NCBI GenBank assembly: GCA_018136815.1
Contig: CM030938.1
Coordinates: 5,852,494 to 5,916,493, forward strand
Direction: 5' to 3'
DNA length: 64,000 nt
Origin: Isochrysis galbana
Taxonomy: Eukaryota; Haptophyta; Isochrysidales; Isochrysidaceae
Shown here piece by piece: positions 55,771 to 64,000 of the stretch. Under the pieces are notes generated by a model that saw only the letters and a list, made by a program, of their open reading frames with translations, did no database searches and was not told where the DNA came from. The position numbers and the translations under genes were made by a program. Numbering within the stretch: the first letter of the stretch is position 1; every line of letters begins with the position of its first letter.

Positions 55771-56400
55771 AGGTGTCCCCCCCCCCCTCCCCCTTCTCGC
55801 CCCCACCTTTCGTGCGCGTGACGAAACTCAGTCTCCAAGGGCAAGAGCGAGCGGAAGCGGAAAACGCAGAAGTACGGCAAGCGGCCAGACGTCAGGGCAG
55901 ATCAGACGAACTCGCGGACAGGTGCGCCTCGAGGACAGGGACAGGACATCAGCATTCGCTACAAGTTGCTTAAAAATACACTAGGACAAGTGAACATGGG
56001 TGATTCGAATTGTAGCGCTCCTGAACACACAATGACTATCTATCCCAAGATAAACACTTCTATAACACGTCTAGTCTGCTAATTTGTGCGGCGAGGTCTA
56101 TGTACAAACAACGTACAACGTCGTACACATGCACATGAGCGACGAATGGCAAAGCGCACGCGGCTGCCGTTTCATATCGTTGTGTCAGAGGTCTCGCGCC
56201 GCCTTCACTGGCGCAAGAAGCCTGCTAGCTAGCATCCATCCATTGCTGCCCGGGCGGCTTCCACACTCCAAGCGACTTGTGCCACTGCGCCCCACCTAAG
56301 ACGCCCCACGCCGCCCGAGGCGGCTAGTTAGAGCCTAGATGGGACAATAGACAATAGACAATAGGCTTCTAATAGGTTCTATTAAGAAGGCGAGAAGCGC
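55771..56400. other. Intergenic region without recognised gene
   Basis: No coding or repeat signal of note. Composition shifts toward AT near 56340. Confidence 0.5.
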
Positions 56401-56427
56401 TCACAATCACCATCACCCACATCAAAG

Positions 56428-56545
56428 AAAAGCGTTCAATCACCATCAGCCTACACGTGGAACGCGTTCAATCGCCATCACCCCCACCGCATGGAAAAGC
56501 GTTCAATCACCATCAGCCTACACATGGAAAAGCGTTCAATCGCGG
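56428..56545 (+). repeat. 33-35-bp tandem repeat, about 3.5 units
   Basis: Unit AAAAGCGTTCAATCACCATC followed by AGCCTACACATGG, with variants (GAACGCGTTCAATCGCCATC). The last units are in frame with the AT-rich ORF downstream (MEKRSITISLHMEKRSIAED). Confidence 0.7.
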
Positions 56546-57082
56546 AAGATCGTGGGGATCATGAGGGTAGCTATCCAACCCACTCGTTTGACAAGAGGGT
56601 ATGCTGCATCCCGCTCGAGTTGGTGCGTGACACAAAAATATGTACGAAACTATTAAACATGTCCAACACTAGCGATGTTAACATAAATTACTTACTTACT
56701 TACTTAATTACTTAACTGTGCAGGGTCGCGCGCGCGGCGAGATTATTAAGAAGTTTTTTTTAACATAAATTACTTAACAGTACTAAATCCGAAAGATATC
56801 AAGAATATCCTTAGTAGCACGGCATCCGACAACTGGGCGTGGCGGTACGAAATTGATCGAGCTCTTAATAACAACAAGGAGAAGGAGCTGTACGAAAACT
56901 TCGTGAATAGGCTTGATGATGACAAATACGGCAAGTTCATAAGGGCATACATATCATTCAGGCGTTTCGATAGAGAGTATGTTAATTACGATCAGCTCAC
57001 GCAAATTGCCGATAACGAGGGGTTCAAACATCAAATGAAGAACATTGATAATCCAAATGAACATGATGTGAATACGATTATG
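56491..57082 (+). pseudogene. AT-rich coding island of unknown origin, split by a retroposon end
   Basis: The frame runs MEKRSITISLHMEKRSIAED, HSFDKRVCCIPLELVRDTK, LLNMSNTSDVNINYL, and after the 56695-56760 insertion resumes TVLNPKDIKNILSSTASDNW, EIDRALNNNKEKELYENFVN, RLDDDKYGKFIRAYISFRRF to KHQMKNIDNPNEHDVNTIM. Composition (Asn/Asp/Lys/Ile-rich, AT-rich codons) is unlike every other gene here and suggests foreign origin such as a large DNA virus, mobile element or organelle. No family was recognised. It is cut at 57083 by another retroposon. Coding is supported by the long, evenly composed frame. Confidence 0.55.
56695..56760 (+). mobile_element. 66-bp retroposon 3' tail with 16-bp target-site duplication
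   Basis: TAACATAAATTACTTA occurs at 56679-56694 and again at 56761-56776. Between them are (CTTA)n, then GGCGAGATTATTAAGAAG plus T7, the family tail. The insertion separates two halves of the AT-rich frame. Confidence 0.75.
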
Positions 57083-57838
57083 ATAATTAACTTCTTAATA
57101 GTCTCACCGCACACGCGGCCGTGGACCCTCTACTTTCTACTCACGCAGCAAAACTTTCTACACCCCCTCTCTCCCGGCCCTTTCCCCCCCGCCATCAGGC
57201 GACTCCCCCCGTGCACTACTAGGGGGATAGGGGAAAAGGGCTTAGATATGGTCGGTGGCCCGCGCCCCCCCCCGGTGATCCGTTCCCCTCTTCCTCCTAC
57301 TATGCCTACCGGGCTGGCGGCGTCCTGAGTCCCGACTTCTCCTGTAAACAGGTGCGGGACTTACATATTTTCCGGTGAGCGGAGCCCTCGCTCCGCCCAC
57401 CCCCTTCTCCGCGCTCTCTCGCTCCCCTCTCCTGCAGGCACGCGCGATGGCGCGCCTGCGACAGGCCTGCAGCTGCCTCTGGCGACCCCTGGAGGCTCCT
57501 GGAGGCCAGCTCAGGGGGCAGAGGAGGCTGGGACTAGGCCCTGGTCTCCCCTGCCTCTCCCTCGCTGGCGCTCCTGGGCCTCAAGGGCCCCCACTCTGCA
57601 CCTGTCTGCCTGTCGACCTGGGGGGGAGGGGGGGTTGGAGCGATGGGCTGGCCACGAGGGGCCAGGACGCGCGAATCAGGCGAGCCTGTCAGGGAGAGAG
57701 TGGGTCAGCAGGGCAGTGGCCTCCTGGCAAGCCATCAGGCATGCCAGGAGGATGGGTGGTTCCTCCCCCACGGCAGGGGAGGAGTGGAGAGAGGGGGGGG
57801 CTCGTGCCCCCCCATGGGCGAACCAAGTTATCGCACTG
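57083..57838 (-). mobile_element. Hairpin-capped retroposon, leader plus 3' UTR
   Basis: Minus sense: a degenerate hairpin (AACTTGGTT arm, 57829-57838), CGCCCATGGGGGGGCACGAG and the leader GEEPPILLACLMACQE. Upstream-type Pro-rich sequence runs to about 57340, followed by a 3' UTR related to 15400-15540, and the tail GCGGTGAGACTATTAAGAAG at 57083. It is 756 bp with no intact long ORF. Confidence 0.6.
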
Positions 57839-58547
57839 GCTGCCAGGGAGCAGCCAGGGCGGCAACAAAACGCAGTAAGGTCATGACAGACAGTGAGAGA
57901 GACAGTGCTACAGGGGTGAGGGTCAGAACCTGGGACACCTGGGGGCACTGGGGAACTCACCAAGATACCCCTGGGGCACGGTGATTCTACAACAATCACA
58001 TTCGCACAAACCCTTACATATACCCCACCACGGTTCTTTGGATGATACTCTGAGACAAACAGGAAGGCGTGCGAGGGAACAAAGAAGGAATCAAGGATTT
58101 AGGGAATCGGCGAGTATTGCCTTAGTATGAGCCGATGAAGCGTCGTGAGTGTTGATGAAGGTGAGATTCCTTAGGTGCACTAAGTCGATCTGGAGTGAGC
58201 TGAGATCCCCAAGATGAAGGCGAGGTCTAGAAGTCGATGTGCAAATGACTCGGGAACCCTAAGAACTCGATGTGCATCAACTGCAGATGATAATGTAGAG
58301 AAGAGTCCAGAAGGTGGTGCACATGATGAAAGAGGCTGATGACTTGATGAAAAGGAATCTGGCAGACAAAGTTATCGGTAAAGACGATTCTATCGGTAAG
58401 GACCAATGGGTTGTGTTGGCAGATGACGGCACTCTGTGATACCCCCCCATAAGGCGAGCACGGAGGGTGAGGCTTAGATACAGAGGATAAAGGTAGAAGA
58501 ATGGAGAATGCCTTGCATGACAGTCGTAATACTCGGAGTGGTGTATG
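57839..58547 (-). other. Possible 3' LTR region of the copia element
   Basis: A polypurine-like run (minus: TTATGGGGGGGTATC) lies at 58441-58456, about 100 bp after the last copia coding, as expected just before a 3' LTR. No second LTR copy exists in the window for comparison, so LTR limits cannot be set. Confidence 0.35.
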
Positions 58548-61500
58548 TCACTGGAGCTTTTCGTCAGAGGCAGTCTTAGAGGCAGACGTCCCTGCCGTAG
58601 CTTCTTCGGCGGAACTTGAATTTGAACTCGTCAGACTTTGTGCAATGATGGATGCGCAGTCGTTTAGAAGGGATAGGAGACGGCAGAAGGGAGCGGGCCC
58701 AAGGGGCTTGGTGAGGATGTCAGCAAGCATAAGGTTACCGGGGACATGTCGCATAGCGAGAGCGTGTTTTGCAACGAGGTCGCGGAGGAAAGCTGCGGCG
58801 CGCATTATGTGCTTGGTCTTTTTGAAGGCAACGGGGTCGAGGGACATGTTGATGGCAGATGGCAGACTTGGAGTCGGAGCACAGAAGGGTAGGGCCATCC
58901 GGCGGGAGAGATAGGTCGACAAGCAAATCCCGGACGAAGAGGATGTCGCGGGCAGCAAGCATGGCACCGAAGTACTCGGCCTCGGCGCTCGACAACGAGA
59001 CGGATCGTTGGGTCTTGGAGAACCAGTGGACAGGACAGCCGTACAGAAAAAAGATGGCGCCCGTACAAGAGAAGCGAGATTCCCAATTCGAGTCGACATG
59101 GACTAGAAAGGGTAGCGAGGGGTCTGGGCGAAAGAGCAGAGCGCAGGTGGAGGAGTCACGCACGTAGCAGAGGACGCGGACGGCAGCGGCGAAGTGCGTA
59201 GGACCAGGGTTGGTCATGAAGCGCGAGAGCTGCGAGGCTGCATATGCGAGATCTGGCCTAGACATGTTAGCAAGCCAGAGGAGGCCCCCGACGATGGCCA
59301 TATAGGTGTCGCGCTTGGAGGCCATAGATTCAAAAGCAGGAGAGCCAGGCGTGGGTGAATCAGACGGATCGAGGTGGAGGGCGCCGAGAGGGGATTTGAA
59401 GGTGCGTGTCGTAGTGCTAGATAGGAAAGCATCATGCCGTTGAAGGAGATCTGAGACGTAAAGACTCTGAGATAAGGTGAGGATCCGACGCGGACGGTCA
59501 CGAGCCACGGCAACATTGAGGATCCACGAGAGTTCGCCCTTGTCTTCAATGGGAAACCTATCGCCGAGATCGTGGACGAAACGAGCGCGGAGGCCGGAGT
59601 CATTATCGACGATGAGGGCGTCGTCCACGTACACCAGCACCCAAAGCAAAGACGAGCCGCTGGTGAAGATGTAGAGACAGACATCGATAGTGGAGCGCGT
59701 GAAGCCCCACTTCAAGAGGAAGGAGGTGAGAAGCTCGGCCCATTCGCGCCCAGCTTGACGGAGGCCATAGATTGAGCGCAATAATTTGCATACGAGACGA
59801 ACCCCGCGACAGTCACGAGGCGGGAGGCCAGGTGGCATGCGCATGAAGAGGGGTTGTGGAAGAGTGGCTTGCAGGTAAGCTTGGCGGACGTCGATGGAGG
59901 ACAAGTTGTAATCATGAGCGGTAGCGATGGCAAGCACGAGACGGATGGTAACCGTTTTGACCACGGTAGAGAAGATGCGGTCGAAATCGACTCCGTATCG
60001 TTGAGTATTGCCGTCGGCAACGAGACGGGCCTTGAATTTCTCGATGGAGCCGTCGGCTTTGCGTTTGACGGCGAAGACAAAATGGCAATGCATAAGGTTG
60101 GCGCCCTCGGGCATGGCGTCCTCGGGAACGCACTCCCAAGTGCGAAGTGCCATGAGGCCGCCGAGCTCCTTGTTGATAGCTACGCGCCAATAGTCGGCAT
60201 GGGTGGACTGAAGCGCTTGACGGTACGTCTTGGGGACCGTCACATCCCCCATGTCGGCAACGACGGTGACGGCTTGAGCGAAGAGTGAATGGTCGCTACC
60301 GGCGTGAGCAAAAGGTGGACAGCTGTCGTCGGTAGTGAGCAGGTCGGAAGTAAAAGCAAAACATAAAGGATCAGTACGAGAATCGAACCCCATTGCTGCA
60401 GCACCAAGAGCAAAGACTGCTGCAGCCTGAGCCATAGAGGCATTGTGCAACGCAGGTGTAGCAGCAGAAGTGGTATTCATACCACGATGTTGTTGTTCGA
60501 GCTCGAGGAGGCGTGGGGAGCGACGAATCGCAGATGGTGCAGCAACAGGTGCAGGTACAGGAGTTGGAACGGGTGCAGGAGAGGGGGCAGGTGCAGAGGC
60601 AGCTGAATCATCGTCATCCTCAAGCCAGCTGGGTCTAGGCTCATCCTTGAGGCCCGGGAACTGGTCCTCCCATACGCGGATCTTGGCTGCAACCATTACA
60701 CGTTTGGAGTCGAGTAAGTAGACAACATGGCCAGGGCTCTCCTCAGAAGGCCCCATGTAGAGGCCATACCAACCTCTGTCGGCGAAGTGGCGATCGCCAA
60801 CGCGTCGCGGCACGGGGGCAACGACGGCACAAAGGCAACCAAAAGCATATAGACAACGGATGTCAGGGGGGTGCCCAGTGAGGAGGTGATAAGGCGACAA
60901 GTTCCGGCGAGAAGGTCGTGGAAGCCTGTTGGTGATCCAAACCGCTGTCTGCATGGCAAAGGGATGAAAGGAAGGAGGGAGACCAGCAGCAGCAAGAAGG
61001 ACGCGAGCTGTACCAAAAGTGACGCCCCACATACGTTCCACATGTGAGTTTTGTTGCGGCGTGTATTCTGATGAGTAGCTCACGCGGATACGACGGTGAG
61101 CGAGGAAGTCTCGGAAGTGATAGGAGAGGAAAGCGCTTCCCTTGTCGGATCGCACAATGGAGGGCTTGTATGTGCCGTCAAGGGAGCTAAGATGAGCGGC
61201 GACATCGGCAATGAATTGGCCAAGGGCTGAGGCGGCGACCTCGGCGGTCATGGCTCGCGCGGGCCATACCCGGGTGAAGCCGCTACCAGCATCCACAGTA
61301 CCGCAGTAGCATGTGTACTTGAAGAGGACGCTCTCCAAAAGTGGGCCGGCAAAGTCCATGTAGACCATGGCTCCGGGAGGCGGTTGGGCGTCAAGGGAAG
61401 TTGGGAGGCGGGAGAAAGGGGCGGCGCGCATGCGACCACGGACAACTGCTTCTGGCATGGGGAGGCCAGTCGGGGGGCGGTGGCAAGACAAGTTGTGACC

Positions 61501-62520
61501 AACGGTGGCGGTGGGCACAAGCGACCATTGGTCAGCGTAAGGAAAACCGAGACGTCGATATAGCAGAGCGTGTGAGGCAAGATCTCCATGCGCCACAACG
61601 GCAGCTGCCGAAGCAGAGGCAGCGGAGGGGCGACGTGGGCAGCGGACGGAGTGAGGACGAGTGTCAGAGGGTGCCACGAATCGCACTGGGATGCGAAACG
61701 CGGCCGAGTCATCGCGGACACGTATGGGATGAGCGCCAGGAACATGGATGTAGCCGGCATCGAGGTCATGGCGGAAACCAAAAAGGTCTCGCATAACCCG
61801 TGTAGAATACAGTATAGTACTGCACTCAGCCAAGACAAGAACATTTGGAATTTCGTAGCATTCCCAAGTGTCGCCGACAAGAAGGTACACCAAAGCAATC
61901 CCAACCGCCTGGGCGACAACGGGACCAGCAGCAGTGTCAACACCTAGGCGAGGGTGGGCATCCGTGATACGCCACAGGCAGTCAAGACGGCTAACCACCC
62001 AAAACGTAGCCATGGAGTCAACAAGGGCTTCTTCTTCAATCGGCGTCTTAGCCTCAGCCTCGGTCACAAGAAGGGGCAAGGGACCTTTGGCACAAAGGGC
62101 ATAGCCAAAGGTTCGCATGCTAGCAGTGTAGGCTTGGATGGCACCATTTGCATCATGTTGATCCGATGCAATGGCAGACGCCGCGGCATGGGCCTGGGTA
62201 TAGGCCATGAGAGGAGTGCCACTTGTAGGAGGTGGCTGGTGTGGCGCCTGTGGTGTTTCAGGTGGATTTGTTGCCGTAGGTGTAGGGGTAGTGGCAGCAG
62301 CAGCCTGCGCGTAGGTGGACGATGAGGTTGAAGCAGGCGCAGTTGCAACACGAGAGGCATCACGGTCGAGTAATTCGAGTGCACGTCGTGTGAGCCTAGA
62401 GCGAGTGCTGGAGGTCGTAGATGTCGATAAGCGGGGGCATATGTCTCCATGATGGTCAGCTCCACACCCGCGGCACTTGGCTGTGGGCTGTTTGCAAAAT
62501 GGCCGATTGTGTGGGCCCAA
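58548..62520 (-). mobile_element. Ty1/copia-type LTR retrotransposon polyprotein, one frameshift
   Basis: One frame of 1261 codons covers, in order, a knuckle-like CRGCGADHHGDIC, a protease-position VDSMATFWVV (Met where Gly is usual), pre-integrase YRRLGFPYADQWS, an integrase with MDFAG, RSDKGSAF and NSHVERMWG (D-D-E), reverse transcriptase (IDVRQAYLQA, VLVYVDDALIV) and RNase H (SLSSAEAEY, CSDSKSAI). The frame breaks at a 7-bp tandem duplication (ATGGCAG twice, 58852-58865). The remaining RNase H end (KKTKHIMRAAAFLRDLVAKH, ADILTKPLG) continues in the next frame to 58548. Upstream Gag is absent: the element stops at about 62520 against a plus-strand gene. Probably 5'-truncated and recently active. 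Confidence 0.93.
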
Positions 62521-62524
62521 ACAA

Positions 62525-63020
62525 CGAACTAGTCAGCCTTCTCCCACTGACACCCGCATTCGTCCGCCTGCACCTGCATGTGGCCCTACTTTGTCTACTC
62601 CAAGTGCTCAATGTGGAGTTAGCACTAGGGAGAGTCCTCTATTGTATCCCACTCCGGTGCCAGCTCCCTCTCCTGCTCCACCTCTTCCTCATCCTGCTCC
62701 ACCTCCTGCCCCCACTTGGCCTCAAACACCTGACCCTCCCTCAGCAGCCTACAGCACCACGTCATGGAACACGGTAAGTGCAAGCTTGCAACCTGACAGC
62801 TGATAGCTAGATGATTAGCAGGTTGCCCATTGCACCATTACACACCAATGCATGCCAATCAATGCCTCCTCACTTCCAATTCCATGACTTCTTCAGGTGC
62901 TTCTTGAGGGGGCCACACGAAGGAGCAACCTGACATCCCTAGGGGATGATGATGATGATGAAGGATTGGGACTCCAATCTTACACCCCTGTGCGCCCATC
63001 ACCACCGGTTGCACCACCTA
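62525..63020 (+). CDS. Proline-rich host gene fragment, two exons
   Basis: Exon one reads RTSQPSPTDTRIRPPAPACG and on through Pro/Ala-rich sequence to TTSWNT, ending at donor ACG|GTAAGTGC (about 62772). An acceptor TTCTTCAG at about 62897 begins VLLEGATRRSNLTSLGDDDD followed by EGLGLQSYTPVRPSPPVAPP. The upstream part is cut by the copia element. The downstream part runs into the 203-bp tandem repeat. No family was recognised. Confidence 0.5.
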
Positions 63021-63516
63021 TGCGTATTTGGTATCTGGTGGGGTCCCCCATCCGGATGGATCGTCGAAAACGGGCACGCAGCGCGCCCGGCATCGGTTCG
63101 AAGTTGGGCTCTCCGGGCCTCCCTCGGCGACGGCTCAACGTTCAATGGGCTCGGCGGATGGGTGATTTCGACGAGGGTTCGGCGCGCGGCCTGCCCGATT
63201 GGCGTGACCATCCGGGTGGGCTATGCGTATTTGGTATCTGGTGAGGTCCCCCATCCGGATGGATCGTCGAAAACGGGCACGCAGCGCGCCCGGCATCGGT
63301 TCGAAGTTGGGCTCTCCGGGCCTCCCTCGGCGACGGCTCAACGTTCAATGGGCTCGGCGGATGGGTGATTTCGACGAGGGTTCGGCGCGCGGCCTGCCCG
63401 ATTGGCGTGACCATCCGGGTGGGATATGCGTATTTGGTATCTGGTGGGGTCCCCCATCCGGATGGATCGTCGAAAACGGGCACGCAGCGCGCCCGGCATC
63501 GGTTCGAAGTTGAGCT
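63020..63516. repeat. 203-bp tandem repeat, about 2.4 units
   Basis: Units start ATGCGTATTTGGTATCTGGT at 63020, 63223 and 63426, spaced exactly 203 bp, with very few differences. Because 203 is not a multiple of three, each unit shifts frame, so the open frames across it are incidental. Confidence 0.95.
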
Positions 63517-63649
63517 TTTCAAGCTTTTGCGATTTTAGCGTCTTTTGTCAGTTTTCGATTACGTTTTGTTGTGGGGGCCCAAGGGGGGTGTCCGGGTCCT
63601 ATTGGGCCCCGGATATGTGCTAGTTGGGTGTATTGGGAACTTTCTCCCG

Positions 63650-63740
63650 AAAAAAATCCTCAGATTTCCTCAATTCTGAGATGGTCATTTTTTCACCCCT
63701 AATAACTAATAAAAAAACACTGTTTGACCGCCCTAGGACT
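63650..63740 (-). repeat. Dispersed repeat, inverted relative of 45612-45720
   Basis: Plus sequence ends AAAACACTGTTTGACCGCCC, the complement of GGCGGTCAAACAG at 45635. Confidence 0.5.
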
Positions 63741-63763
63741 GCCTGTGCGCTCACAGGCAGTCC
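63736..63763. other. Perfect 12-bp stem-loop
   Basis: GGACTGCCTGTG and CACAGGCAGTCC with a CGCT loop, adjoining the end of the 63650-63740 repeat. It could be a transposon terminal hairpin or a transcript structure. Confidence 0.6.
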
Positions 63764-64000
63764 ACTATCCACTCTGGTTGACAGCAACCAGGGCCGATAG
63801 CGCGCGCACACAGACAGCGCGCCAGCGCCATCATTCGCAGGCTCAGCCTCACGCGCGTTGAGCTGAATGCGCTCCGCGTGGGACAGCTGGCCAGTGGGGC
63901 CTACGCACGCCGCGCGCGACGGCCGCAGCCTGAGGACACTTTTGCTTCGGCCTCCCAGGCCATACCCCCCGCCTGCACCCCCTTAAGCGCTGCTCCGGCC
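63764..64000 (+). other. Possible coding start running off the right edge
   Basis: A plus frame reads IIRRLSLTRVELNALRVGQL and then ASGAYARRARRPQPEDTFAS without a stop to the edge. It is too short and Arg/Ala-rich to call a gene. Confidence 0.25.

Noticed and set aside
60443-60721. Plus-strand frames across 58.8-62.5 kb
   Set aside because: Antisense shadows of the copia polyprotein.
63020-63516. Repeat protein encoded by the 203-bp array
   Set aside because: Unit length is not a multiple of three, so the frame changes every unit.

Overview
This is a high-GC nuclear window from a eukaryotic alga. Genes are split by many short introns, several with GC-AG ends. Telomeric DNA is of the (TTAGGG)n type, and GA/CT microsatellites and degraded transposons are abundant. 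A haptophyte (Prymnesium/Emiliania-like) fits best. This is inference from gene style and protein content; no rRNA or organelle marker is present. No bacterial operons, CRISPR arrays or rRNA genes were seen.

Host genes I could splice with consistent reading phase are nearly all on the minus strand: a CHAT-domain (caspase-like) protein running off the left edge (1-3865 or 4144); a bestrophin-type anion channel in 8 exons (16142-19730); an SGNH/GDSL esterase with three Cys-rich repeats and a membrane anchor in 4 exons (26842-29777); a zinc-ribbon/zinc-knuckle protein (about 31600-33841); a large multi-pass membrane protein with a signal peptide (40958-44022); a NOA1/YqeH circularly permuted GTPase in 3 exons (48740-50506); and a Hippo/MST-type kinase with a C-terminal SARAH domain in at least 5 exons (52971-55539). 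On the plus strand is a signal-peptide-peptidase-like intramembrane protease in 4 exons (21990-24450). These genes look like unrelated housekeeping and signalling functions.

The spaces between them hold mobile DNA: a PIF/Harbinger relic (11128-12010), a macro-domain plus CCHC ORF next to a LINE reverse-transcriptase scrap (12902-14096), a second LINE with ORF1 and endonuclease (36219-37457), a hAT transposase remnant (37752-38722), a nearly intact Ty1/copia polyprotein (58548-62520), a 174-bp MITE, and a cassette with a phage-like DNA methyltransferase fragment between imperfect inverted repeats (50983-51926).

The most striking signal is a dispersed retroposon group. Members begin with a short AT-rich hairpin (8-bp stem, 4-nt loop in most copies) a few bases before an ATGG, and the complete members end in a tail like GGCGAGAATATTAAAAGG followed by T's. 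The copy at 48059-48625 is complete and flanked by a 13-bp direct repeat. The hairpin sequence differs between subfamilies while the fold is kept, and substitutions within it are wobble-tolerant in the element-sense strand.

A 1-kb telomeric block (46556-47581) reads outward into a 100-N gap (47582-47681), so the window may join two chromosome pieces. The right part ends with an AT-rich broken coding island, the copia element inserted beside a plus-strand proline-rich gene, and a 203-bp tandem repeat.
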